DNA of 64,000 bases from JBLMXQ01 sp050257855 (GTDB lineage Bacteria > Acidobacteriota > Vicinamibacteria > Vicinamibacterales > CAVVIG01), in contig JBLMXQ010000028.1 of assembly GCA_050257855.1 (NCBI GenBank), forward strand, positions 1 to 64,000, written 5' to 3'. Positions within the stretch are counted from its first letter, which is position 1, and each line of letters starts with the position of its first letter. Below are positions 20,301-28,872 of this stretch, piece by piece. Below the pieces are notes generated by a model. That model saw only the letters and a program-made list of their open reading frames with translations. It searched no databases and had not been told where the DNA came from. The position numbers were made by a program, and so were the translations under genes.

Positions 20301-23300
20301 ACGGCGCAGCATCCCGTGACGAGCGACCTGGCCACGATCTCGGCGCGCATCCGCGGGGCCGGCGAGCAGCTGCTCGTCAACCCCACGTTCCTCGGACGCG
20401 GCACCGTCCGGGGACGGGTCATCGGGCCCGACGGCGCGACGCCGGTCGCCAATATCCTGGTGGCGCTGATCCCGGGCTCCGTGCTCGGCACGAGTGGGTT
20501 CCAGGCGCGCACCAACGCGCTCGGAGAGTTCACCTTCACCGAGGTGCCGGTCGGCGTCTTCACGCTGAGCGCGGCCGATGGCGCCGGCGCGTTCGGCCAG
20601 GCGACCGGTCTGATTGCCCGCGGCGGAGACGCCATCAGCCAGGATCTCGGGCTCGTCACGCAGCCCCAGGAAGACGGTCGGCTCCTCGGCCGCGTCTTCC
20701 AGAGCGACGGCGCCACGCCGGCCGCGGGGTTCACCGTCTACGTCGGCACCTACCACCGCGACGACGGAACGATCGCCGCCGTCGACCAGACCGAGACCGA
20801 CGCGACCGGCTCGTTTGCCTTCAGCCGCACGCTTCCGCCCGCCGGCTACGACGTGGTCGCCGTCGATCCTGCCAGCGGACAGCTCGGCGCGGCGCATGCC
20901 GATGTCGTCGCGAGGACGACGAGCTCGGTGTCGATCGTCCTCGAGGCGGTCGGGACGGTCGAAGGCGTCGTCTTCAACGGACGCGGCGAGCCGGTGAAGG
21001 GCGCCGTCGTCGCCGGCGGCGTCGCGCTCGTGACGACCGACGCGAACGGCCTGTTCCGGATCGACGGCGTGCCCGCCGGCACGAAGACGATCGAGGCCGG
21101 CGACCCGGTGACGCGGCGGCGCGGGTCGGCGGACGTGACGGTGCTGCCGGGCCAGACCGTCAGCGCGTCGATCACCCTCGAGTCGCGCGCGACGATCACC
21201 GGCCGCGTCCTCGACGCGAACGGCAATCCGGTGCCGGGCGCGTCGGTCCGCATCCCACACATCGGCGGGTTCGATTTCGTGATCGCGAACAACCAGGGCG
21301 TGTTCACCTTCCCCGATCTGCCGCTCGGCGACTACCTGATCGAGGCGCCCGGACCATCCAAGGAATCACTGATCTCCTTCATGCAGTCAAACGGCATCGA
21401 CCCGCGGACGGCGTTCACGTCGGGCGACGCGCCGGACGGCGCTGGCGATCCGACCATCCCGCCGCCGGCTTCGGATCAGAACGCCGTGCTCGCCGCCTAC
21501 CAGCAGGCGGTGCAGACCTTCTTTTCGGTCCCGGACTCCGTGCTGGACGCGCTGCCGATGGCGCCGCTCGGGGGATTCGGCTGGAACAAGGTGTCGCTGT
21601 TCCAGGACGCCGCGACGATCGTCGCCGACGTGAAATTCCTGCCCCAGGGTACGGTTTCGGGACGGACGCTCGACGCCGCCGGCAACCCGACCGGCGCGGT
21701 GGTGCGCGTCAGCTCGCTGAGAGTCACCAACACCGGAGCGCCCGGATTCGGCGAGCTGTCGCGAGTCAACACCGACCCGGCCACGGGCGCGTTTTCCTTC
21801 GGGGGCATCGCGCGCTTCGACCTGGCGACGTTCCAGACAGCGGCCGTCCGCGCCGGCGATCTGACGCTGGAGGCGGCGAACCCCTTCAGCCCGATCCACC
21901 CGCAGTTCCGGGGCCAGCTGTCGACCGCCACGCCGGATCTCGCCGACGTCGTGCTGCAGTTCCCGGCGGCCGGCGACACCAATGGCACCATCTCCGGCCG
22001 GGTGTTCCAGCCGGATGGCGTGACGCCGGCGCCCGCCGGCACGCAGGTCGCCATTGGCTTCGGCGACCTCGCCGTCACGACCGACGCGGACGGCACGTTC
22101 CGAAGCCTGCTGCCGATTCCAGCCGGCACGTACACCGTCACGGCGCGGCAGCCGAATGGCCTTCGCGGCCAGACGATGGCCGTCGTCCCGGCGGGCGGGA
22201 ACGTCGACGTGCAGATGCGCGTGCTCGGCCTGGGCGTCGTGACGGTCACCGTGAAGCGCTCCAACGGAACGCCGGTCGGAAACGCAGCGGTGTCGCTGCT
22301 CCGCGGCAGCTTCCCTGCCGATCGAGCTCAGGGCACCACGGACCAGAACGGCGTCGCGCGCTTCGTCAACATCTCCGAGGGACCGTTCAGCGTCGAGGTG
22401 CAGGAGGCGGTCACCGGTCTGGGCGGCCGCGCGAGCGGCAACATCCTTCGCGACGGCGACCTCGCCGTCCCGGTCGTCCTGGCGGCGTCAGGGGTGGTCA
22501 CCGGCACGTTCCTGCCGGCGACCGGCACGACGCCGATCGCCTTCGCGCAGATCGCGCTCGCCTCGAACGGGCTGCAGGCGTACGCGAGTACCGACGCGAA
22601 CGGCCGCTTTGCGTTTGCAGCCATCCCCGTCGGCCCGTTCACGCTCGACGGATTCGATCCGGCCACCAATCGCCGCGGCCGCGCGACCGGCACCCTGCAG
22701 TTCGAGGGCCAGGCCGTCGACGTCACGATCCTCGAGGCGCCGCGCGGCACGGTAACCGGCGTCGTCGTCACCGCGGACGGCGTGACGCCGGTTCCGGCGG
22801 CGCGCGTCTCGCTGCGCGGATCGAGCTTCGTCGAGACCGCGCTGCAAGCGACGGCGCTCGCCGACGGCAGCTTCCGCTTCGACGGGGTGCCCGCGGGCAC
22901 GTTCACGCTCGAAGCGACCGATCCGGTCAGCGGCTTCAGCGGCGCCGCCAAGGGTCAAATCGCCTTCGAAGGCGACACGGCTGCGGTGAACGTGCCGCTG
23001 GCGCCGTTCGGGTCGATCCACGCCACGGTCTTCGCGGTCGACGGCCAGCCGGTGCCGAACGCCTCGGTCAGCGCGGCGGGCCGCCAGGCAGCGGTCGATA
23101 CGAACGGCGAGTTCACGTTCGAGCACCTTGCTCTCGGCAGCTACCAGGTCGTCGCCCGATCGCTCGCCGACTCGAACGACGGCGGCGATGCGACCGTGAA
23201 GCTGGATGCGCCGAACCAGGTGGCCGAGGCCGCGATTCATCTCCGCGGCGTCGGCAGTGTGGCGGCGACCGTCGTCTCCTCGTCGGGCACCGGCACCGTC

Positions 23301-26300
23301 GCGGGCGCGAAGGTGACGCTGCAGGCGCTCGGCGCGTCGGGAACGACACGCCCGGGCCCGCTGGCGACGACGCTGACGGCATTCACCGACGCCCAGGGCA
23401 TCGCGACGTTCCCGAGCGTACCCGTCGGCGACTTCTCCGTCCGCGCGGAGGCCGCCGCCCTCGCCGGCATTGGCAACGGCACCATCGCCGCCGCGGGCGC
23501 CAGCGTCGCCGTTCAGGTGCAGCTCGGCGCGTCGGGAACGGTCGCCGGGCGCGTGCTCCTGTCGGACGGCGTCACAGCCGCGGCCGGCGCGTTCGTCACG
23601 CTCCGATTTCAGTCTCAGAGCACCCTTCAGACCGGCGTGCTGCAGGTCACCACCGACCTGACCGGTGCCTTCGAATTCGCGGGCATCCCGCTCGGCCCGT
23701 TCTCGGTGTCGGCGATCGAGGTCGTGACGAGCGGCGTCCGCTCGGCGAGCGGCACGATTGCGGGCGGCGGTCAGCGTGTCGACCTCGGCACGCTGATTCT
23801 CGACAACGCGGCGCCGCGCGTGGTCGACGTCACGCCCGCCGATCGAAGCGGGAACGTGGACGCCCGGAGCCCCATTGTCGTGACGTTCAGCGAGCCGATT
23901 GACGCGAACGCCATCTCAACCGCCGTGGGCGGCAACGTCGCGCTGCTCGAAGGTTCGAGCCCGGTTCCGCTGGGCGCCGCCGAGTTCTCCGGGGACGGGC
24001 TCACGCTGACGCTTCGGCCGACGCGCGATCTCGCCAGCGGCGCGCTCGAGACCCTCACCATCCGCGGCGCACCGGATGGGCCGAAGGACCTGTCGGGATT
24101 CACGATGCTCGATCCCGTCCTCAGCACGTTCACGGTGCGCGATTCGGTGCCGCCGACCGTCGTGTCGGTATCGCCGCCCGCAGGCGCGGTGCAGGTCGGG
24201 CCGGATGCGGTCGTGCGCGTGACCTTCTCCGAGCCCGTGCTCGGGGCGACGGTGACGATCCACGACGACACCAACGCGCCGATCGCCGGGACGATCACGC
24301 TCGCCGGCGGCGGGACCGTCGCGATCTTCACGCCGACAGACTTCCTGCGGACCAACGCGGGCTATACGGTCACCGTGTCGAACGTGTCCGATACCGCCGG
24401 GAATCCACTGGTCGGCGGCGGCTTCAGCTCGGCCTTCGCCACCGTCGACACGATTGCGCCGGTCATTGCGAATGTCGAAGTCGTCGGCACGCCGCGTGCG
24501 GGCGCCTCCATCACCCTGCATCCCACGATCGCCGCTGCCGACGTCCAGCGGGTCGAGTTCACGCTCGGAGAGGCGGCGCCGGCCGTCGCGCTCCAGTCGC
24601 CGTTCGATGCGGCGCTCGCGCTTCCGAGCGGCGTCCCCGCCGCCACGGTGACGGCGGTCGCCTTCGACCAGGTCGGCAACCGTTCGAACCCGTTCCAGCT
24701 CACGGTAGCGATTCAACCGAACCAGCCTCCAGTCGTCACGCTGACGAACGTCGCCGGCGCGACCACGGTCGGCCAGGGGCAGACGCTCGCGTTCCAGGTG
24801 CACGCGACGGACGACGACCCGCTGGCGAAGATCTTCTTCAGCGCGGTCGGCGCGGTGGCTGTGAGCCAGGTCCAGGCGGCCGCACCCGGTCAGACCGACT
24901 TCAGCCAGCAGTTCTCGATCACCATTCCCGCCGGCGCGCCATCGAACTCGACCATCACCGTACAGGCGGCCGCCACCGACAGCGCCGGCGGCCAGAGCGT
25001 GCCGGCGGCCATCACCCTGAACGTCCGCGACGCCGCGCGTCCGACGGTCGCCGTGCAGTCGCCGGCCGACAACTCCCTGGTCCTCGCGGGCCAGAACGTC
25101 GACGTCGTCGTGGACGCGGCCGACGACGTGGCGCTGTCGAGCGTGGCGCTGGTGTGCAACCCGGCGCTGGCAGGCTGCGAGTCGCGGGCCATCGCCCCGG
25201 GCGTGGCATCGTCGCACCAGACGTTCACCGTGGTCCTGCCCCCGTCGCTGCAGGCGCCGCAGACGGTGACCTTGTCGATCGTGGCCACGGACACGTCGGG
25301 CAACACCGGCACAGCGTCGCGCATCCTGCGCCTGGCCGACACCGTCAGTCCCACCATCACGGCCCTCGAGTCGGCGACGGGCTCGACGCGCGTCGTCCCG
25401 GGCGGCACGGCGACGCTGCGCGCAACGGTCGCGGACAACGTCGGCGTCACCGCCCTGGAGTTCTCGACCCAGGGCGCCGTCACGACGAACGGCGTCTCGC
25501 CGGTCGCCCCGGCCGTCGTCAGCGGCCAGGCCGTTCTGTCGATTCCGATTCCAGCGGATGCGCCGAACGGCCAGACCGTCACCGTCGGCGTCCGCGCGCG
25601 CGACGCTGTGAACAACGCGAGCGAACCGGCCTCTCTGACGCTGACGGTCGGCGACTCGGCGGCGCCGATCCTGACGGTTCTCGAGCCGGCCGACGGCACC
25701 ACGGCGGCGCCCGGCGGAAGCGTCACCGTGCGCGTCAGCGCCACCGACGACGTCGGGGTCGCGCGGTTCACCCTGACGGCCAGCGGCGCGTTCAGCTTCA
25801 GCGATGGCCGCGACATCTCGCCGGCGACGACGCCCGCCGCGGCGACGTTCGTCGTGCCGGTACCGGCGGGCGCGCCGGCAGGTCCGTTCACGCTGACGCT
25901 CGCCGCCATCGACACCAGCGGCAACCCGAGCGCTCCGGTCGCACGGGCGCTCAGCGTCACCGACGTCGTGGCGCCACAGGTGCAGGTCGTCGCCCCGGCG
26001 CAGGACGCCGCGCTCGATCCGCGCAACCCGGTTGCCGTGACCGTCACGGCGACCGACGCGGTGGGCGTCACCGCAATCGACTTCGGCGCGAGCGGGAGCG
26101 TGTCGGCTTCGGACACGCGGTCCGTCCAGCCGGCGGCGACGTCACGGACCGAGATCTTCACGGTCAACGTGACGCCGATTCCGGCGGCCGGCGGGACGCT
26201 GACGCTGAACGCGACGGCGCGCGATGCCGCGGGAAACAACGGCACGGCGCCCCCGGTGACCATCCGGCTGACCGACGTCGTCGCACCCGACGTCGTCTCC

Positions 26301-28853
26301 ACCGCTCCCGCGGGCGGCGCGACCGGGGTCGATCCGCAGACGGCCATCGTCGCCAGGTTCAGCGAGCCGATGAATCCGGCGACGCTGAACGCGGCGTCGA
26401 TTCAGCTCCAGCGGGCCGGCGCGGCCGTGCCGGCGTCGCTGGCCGTCAGCGGGAACGACGACGTCGTGACGCTGACGCCCACGGCGCAACCCCTGGCGCC
26501 CAACGCGACGTTCACCCTGATCGTCACGACCGCGGCCACCGATCGCGCGGGCAATCCGCTCGCGGCTGTCCGCACGTTCACGTTCACGACGGCGTCGCCG
26601 GACACGACACCGCCGACGGTTGCCTCGATCGTCCCAGCCGACGGTTCGGCCGGCGTGTCGCTGGCCACGAGCATCACGGTGACGTTCAGCGAGGCGATCG
26701 ACCCGTCGACGGTCACCGCGCAGTCGTTTGCGGTTCACAGCGGGACGACGCCGATCGACGGGACGTTCAGCTTCCTCAACGGCAACAGCGCGGCGCAGTT
26801 CACGCCGGCCGCGCCGCTCCCGTCTGACGCCGACGTCACGACGGCGCTCACGAGCGGCATCACCGACCTGTTCGGAAACGCGCTCGCCGCCGCCGACGGC
26901 TCGCCGCTGACGTCGCCGCTGACGTTCACGTTCCACACCGGGCAGTTCAGCCTGACGAGTCCGGCCGGACCGGACGTCGTCGAGAACAGCACCGTCGTCC
27001 TCGAAGCCCGCGCCAGCGCGAGTCTCGGCGCCACGAGCGTGGTGTTCACGGTCAACGGCGCCGCCAGGCCGGCCGTGTCGGGCCCGCCGTTCACCACGAC
27101 GCTTGCCGTCGGCTCGGCAGCTTCGACGCCCACGCTGGACATCGTCGCGAGCGCGCGGAACGCGGGCGGGACGGAAATCGCACGGGACGAGCGCACGGTC
27201 GACGTCGTGGTCGGGTTGAAGGTAGCGCCGACGTTCACCGGCGCGCCGCTCGGCGGTACTCTGGCGCTGACTTTCTCGGTCTCGAGCGCGCTCCCCGACG
27301 ATCTCCCGATCGCGCTCGCGGCCGGCGATCCGGCGATCGTCGCCTTCCCGGCGAACCCGGTGATCCTGCCGGCCGGGCAGACAAAGGTGGACGCCACCAT
27401 CGCCGGCCTGGCGACCGGGGCAACGGCGGTCATCGGCAGCTCGAGCCACGGCACCGCCGCGGCGATCGTCGCGGTCAGCCCGGTTCAGCCCGGCCAGACG
27501 CTGACGCCGGCTTCGGCCCCGGTCGGCGCGTCGCTCTCGAACGCGCCGTCGGGAATCGTCGTCGCGCGTGCCGGCACCGGCCAGACGGTGCATCTCGATC
27601 TCCTTGGAGCGCCTGCGACCGCGGACACGCCGGTCTCGGTGGTCTCGACGAACACGGCGGTCGCAACCGCCACTGCGACGACGATTGCGACAGGTCAGAC
27701 CGCCACCGACGTGCAAATCACGCCGGTCGCCGACGGCGTCGCCACGATCGTCGTCCGCGTCGGCGACGACGTTCGCAGCCTGACCGTGTTCGTGGGGACG
27801 CTGCCGGCGAACCTCCTCCCGCTGATCACGGCGAGACCGGCCGGGCTGGCGATCTCCAACGCCCCGGGCGCTGGCCAGCTCGTCGCGAGCGCCGGCCGTC
27901 AGATCACGGTCAGCGTGCCCCTTCTGACCGCGCCGGCCGGGGCCGACGCGGTCGTGACCGTCTCGAGCGACAACCCGGCCGTCGCGACCGCCGCCGCTGC
28001 GCCGATTCCGGCCGGCCAGACCGCCGCAACGGTGACGGTCACGACCGTCGCCGACGGCATCGCGACGCTGACGCTCCGCGCCGGCGCCGACGTCCGTGCG
28101 CTGAAGCTGTTCGTCGGCACGCTGCCGCCGAACGTCACGCCGATCCTGACCGCGAAGCCCGTCGGCCTGAGTCTGGCGTCGCTGCCGAGCCTCGGCCGCC
28201 TGTTTGCCCCGCTGGGCGCTTCGCGCACGATCGGCGTCCGCCTGTTCGACTCGCCGGCTGCCTCCGACATCATCGTCACGGCCACGACCAGCGACCCGAA
28301 CGTGGCGAACGTCGTCGGACCGGTCGTCGTTCACGCCGGCGAGCAGATCGCGAACATCGAGCTCGCCACCGGTTCGGGCGGAACCGCCACCCTGACGATC
28401 GAGGCCGCGGGCGTCAGGCGCGAGATGACGCTGGTGGTCGGCGGCAATCCCACGCCGGCCACGACGCCGCCGGTCGTCGCGGCGCCGGCCGGCGTGACGG
28501 TCGTTCCGAATCCGTCAATCGGGAGCGTGTTCGGTCAGCTCGGGACGCCCAGCGCCGCGACGCTCGGCATTCCGCTGCTCGGCGCGCCGGCGGCCGCGGT
28601 GGTATCAGTGACGGTCACCAGCAGCAACCCTTCGATCGTCGCCGTGGGCGGCGGCGCGACAACGACGATTACCATCGGCGCGGGCGAGCAGGTGCTGCAG
28701 CTGCCCATCGACATCAGCGGCACCGAAGGAGCGGCGCTCCTCACGATCGAGTCTGGCGGCGAGCGGCGCGAGCTGCTCGTCGTCGTCGGCAACCCGCCCG
28801 CGTCAGCGATCCCGGCGGTCACCGCGCCGATTGTCGGCGTGCGCATCGGATGA
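17337..28853 (+). CDS. Giant secreted multi-repeat surface protein (3838 aa)
   Basis: The ATG at 17337 lies 7 bases after the previous stop and opens a plausible signal peptide (MMRKPGWIGAAAASFVVASS, then a cleavage region near EAQQ). The N-terminal ~900 residues are beta-rich and include a NEW1/DUF11-like segment (SVYATVTNTS) and a calcium-loop-like IDRDGNGVSDG near 797. Thirteen carboxypeptidase-regulatory-like repeats follow at about 932-2155. SbsA-type Ig domains with TFSEP or RFSEP cores lie near 2158, 2271, 2981 and 3091, separated by Ig-like domains with ATDDVG motifs. Tandem ~108-residue repeats cover 3394 to the end. No catalytic domain or transmembrane anchor is visible, so the likely role is a long extracellular stalk, adhesin or matrix protein. 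No independent promoter is evident; it is probably translated from the same transcript as the upstream frame. Confidence 0.88.
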   Translation: MMRKPGWIGAAAASFVVASSVCLEAQQAPLPPLTRLRFDIIGVRLVVDPPALTVPKNLATQINTSLVLPPGIGDEARDAILALTDGAQVEAELRGPSLPPTRIAVVPGKPIPIPPLAIPGDYFLDGIRLEKGGQTVLDATTSDGRPASTIPIRVINEVLVASVTSKPLSLDDIRSKGIVIDEKNFSAVNFQVAFNIDGKPFTINAPAVLPTPELLKTAPDRQVLVQQISAMNRTLSAALTTLPPEFDRPGLNFSIAALPFFPVDDAGSDPGFTTPPITGLIVIPGNVAFLNQFFSAMLLVANVAPDGTPLVLQDVSGTVTLPTGADHVAGTFDQPGDDPLRLARVDGAGVQPTVPVAQRGPDGKLGTADDVFVIPPQKQGEGEFLIEGLKEGSSQFDIAITATLVGLPSGPVVLQGQAAGAVFVRNPTFAVTLAHPRRVLSGEPYSVYATVTNTSKTPANLVSVNLDPHSITGAQLLSDPTVTFDSIPPGQSAVAKYSLRAQLTGEVTFASFTGDAALGGGIRLETGVDERGVALSANAIVLPQSTDALPASLVAAAQRVLGQAFSVATAPAEALPDGVLFVKRQTVIDRGIELAEAGERVQFGEPLSRVVQDLLLDWLGNASFDEGFDQILRETDAGSALLSEFAAIVAPQAVGGQALDYQRQFAQTTAARDGHLSAIGAAEGGTAAPTMTITRASGGGVGEVEGVPTSSLESGALLELSANSSAASLAIVARPETDHYTIEIDAPASGLYDLGVVVPVGPGDLRQFRFAGIPLDAGGRAQVEVDVPAGSGATLSIDRDGNGVSDGTAAADLVDVTAGPPQLVAARQLASSTLDPGSASDPATYGLLVGALFDAPVTQVSAELKSNYSIDSNAVIGTQLQHNGRLVYLYLQKPIGGLTPRSLTVNGVADSRGNVLPNQTQPIVMSLTDGAHVFGQVRDAGGAGVGGGILELTISSVNGSSFNVAAIRTDGSGGFDFDFVPRVGTFTITAQHPVTSDLATISARIRGAGEQLLVNPTFLGRGTVRGRVIGPDGATPVANILVALIPGSVLGTSGFQARTNALGEFTFTEVPVGVFTLSAADGAGAFGQATGLIARGGDAISQDLGLVTQPQEDGRLLGRVFQSDGATPAAGFTVYVGTYHRDDGTIAAVDQTETDATGSFAFSRTLPPAGYDVVAVDPASGQLGAAHADVVARTTSSVSIVLEAVGTVEGVVFNGRGEPVKGAVVAGGVALVTTDANGLFRIDGVPAGTKTIEAGDPVTRRRGSADVTVLPGQTVSASITLESRATITGRVLDANGNPVPGASVRIPHIGGFDFVIANNQGVFTFPDLPLGDYLIEAPGPSKESLISFMQSNGIDPRTAFTSGDAPDGAGDPTIPPPASDQNAVLAAYQQAVQTFFSVPDSVLDALPMAPLGGFGWNKVSLFQDAATIVADVKFLPQGTVSGRTLDAAGNPTGAVVRVSSLRVTNTGAPGFGELSRVNTDPATGAFSFGGIARFDLATFQTAAVRAGDLTLEAANPFSPIHPQFRGQLSTATPDLADVVLQFPAAGDTNGTISGRVFQPDGVTPAPAGTQVAIGFGDLAVTTDADGTFRSLLPIPAGTYTVTARQPNGLRGQTMAVVPAGGNVDVQMRVLGLGVVTVTVKRSNGTPVGNAAVSLLRGSFPADRAQGTTDQNGVARFVNISEGPFSVEVQEAVTGLGGRASGNILRDGDLAVPVVLAASGVVTGTFLPATGTTPIAFAQIALASNGLQAYASTDANGRFAFAAIPVGPFTLDGFDPATNRRGRATGTLQFEGQAVDVTILEAPRGTVTGVVVTADGVTPVPAARVSLRGSSFVETALQATALADGSFRFDGVPAGTFTLEATDPVSGFSGAAKGQIAFEGDTAAVNVPLAPFGSIHATVFAVDGQPVPNASVSAAGRQAAVDTNGEFTFEHLALGSYQVVARSLADSNDGGDATVKLDAPNQVAEAAIHLRGVGSVAATVVSSSGTGTVAGAKVTLQALGASGTTRPGPLATTLTAFTDAQGIATFPSVPVGDFSVRAEAAALAGIGNGTIAAAGASVAVQVQLGASGTVAGRVLLSDGVTAAAGAFVTLRFQSQSTLQTGVLQVTTDLTGAFEFAGIPLGPFSVSAIEVVTSGVRSASGTIAGGGQRVDLGTLILDNAAPRVVDVTPADRSGNVDARSPIVVTFSEPIDANAISTAVGGNVALLEGSSPVPLGAAEFSGDGLTLTLRPTRDLASGALETLTIRGAPDGPKDLSGFTMLDPVLSTFTVRDSVPPTVVSVSPPAGAVQVGPDAVVRVTFSEPVLGATVTIHDDTNAPIAGTITLAGGGTVAIFTPTDFLRTNAGYTVTVSNVSDTAGNPLVGGGFSSAFATVDTIAPVIANVEVVGTPRAGASITLHPTIAAADVQRVEFTLGEAAPAVALQSPFDAALALPSGVPAATVTAVAFDQVGNRSNPFQLTVAIQPNQPPVVTLTNVAGATTVGQGQTLAFQVHATDDDPLAKIFFSAVGAVAVSQVQAAAPGQTDFSQQFSITIPAGAPSNSTITVQAAATDSAGGQSVPAAITLNVRDAARPTVAVQSPADNSLVLAGQNVDVVVDAADDVALSSVALVCNPALAGCESRAIAPGVASSHQTFTVVLPPSLQAPQTVTLSIVATDTSGNTGTASRILRLADTVSPTITALESATGSTRVVPGGTATLRATVADNVGVTALEFSTQGAVTTNGVSPVAPAVVSGQAVLSIPIPADAPNGQTVTVGVRARDAVNNASEPASLTLTVGDSAAPILTVLEPADGTTAAPGGSVTVRVSATDDVGVARFTLTASGAFSFSDGRDISPATTPAAATFVVPVPAGAPAGPFTLTLAAIDTSGNPSAPVARALSVTDVVAPQVQVVAPAQDAALDPRNPVAVTVTATDAVGVTAIDFGASGSVSASDTRSVQPAATSRTEIFTVNVTPIPAAGGTLTLNATARDAAGNNGTAPPVTIRLTDVVAPDVVSTAPAGGATGVDPQTAIVARFSEPMNPATLNAASIQLQRAGAAVPASLAVSGNDDVVTLTPTAQPLAPNATFTLIVTTAATDRAGNPLAAVRTFTFTTASPDTTPPTVASIVPADGSAGVSLATSITVTFSEAIDPSTVTAQSFAVHSGTTPIDGTFSFLNGNSAAQFTPAAPLPSDADVTTALTSGITDLFGNALAAADGSPLTSPLTFTFHTGQFSLTSPAGPDVVENSTVVLEARASASLGATSVVFTVNGAARPAVSGPPFTTTLAVGSAASTPTLDIVASARNAGGTEIARDERTVDVVVGLKVAPTFTGAPLGGTLALTFSVSSALPDDLPIALAAGDPAIVAFPANPVILPAGQTKVDATIAGLATGATAVIGSSSHGTAAAIVAVSPVQPGQTLTPASAPVGASLSNAPSGIVVARAGTGQTVHLDLLGAPATADTPVSVVSTNTAVATATATTIATGQTATDVQITPVADGVATIVVRVGDDVRSLTVFVGTLPANLLPLITARPAGLAISNAPGAGQLVASAGRQITVSVPLLTAPAGADAVVTVSSDNPAVATAAAAPIPAGQTAATVTVTTVADGIATLTLRAGADVRALKLFVGTLPPNVTPILTAKPVGLSLASLPSLGRLFAPLGASRTIGVRLFDSPAASDIIVTATTSDPNVANVVGPVVVHAGEQIANIELATGSGGTATLTIEAAGVRREMTLVVGGNPTPATTPPVVAAPAGVTVVPNPSIGSVFGQLGTPSAATLGIPLLGAPAAAVVSVTVTSSNPSIVAVGGGATTTITIGAGEQVLQLPIDISGTEGAALLTIESGGERRELLVVVGNPPASAIPAVTAPIVGVRIG
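20119..23800 (+). repeat. Thirteen carboxypeptidase-regulatory-like (CarboxypepD_reg) repeats
   Basis: Repeated cores of the type ITGRVLDANGNPVPGASV followed by a FxFxxVPxGxFTLxA element occur about every 90-100 residues. Openers include VRGRVIGPDG, LLGRVFQSDG, VEGVVFNGRG, ISGRVFQPDG, VTGVVVTADG and VAGRVLLSDG. This is a transthyretin-like beta-sandwich fold, common in giant secreted proteins and TonB-linked systems. Confidence 0.85.
27516..28850 (+). repeat. C-terminal tandem repeats of ~105-115 residues, last unit cut by the stop
   Basis: Units start near 27516 (PVGASLSNAPS), 27829 (RPAGLAISNAP), 28146 (KPVGLSLASLPS) and 28477 (APAGVTVVPNPS), each ending in a V(V)GxxPxxxxP linker. A fifth unit begins at about 28821 (TAPIVGVRIG) and stops after its first residues. 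Confidence 0.75.
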
Positions 28854-28872
28854 AGGTGAAGAGGAAATAGCC

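Noticed and set aside
28831..28872. Earlier start for the glycine-rich protein
   Set aside because: It would overlap the end of the previous gene and lacks both a ribosome-binding site and a signal peptide; ATG 28873 has both.
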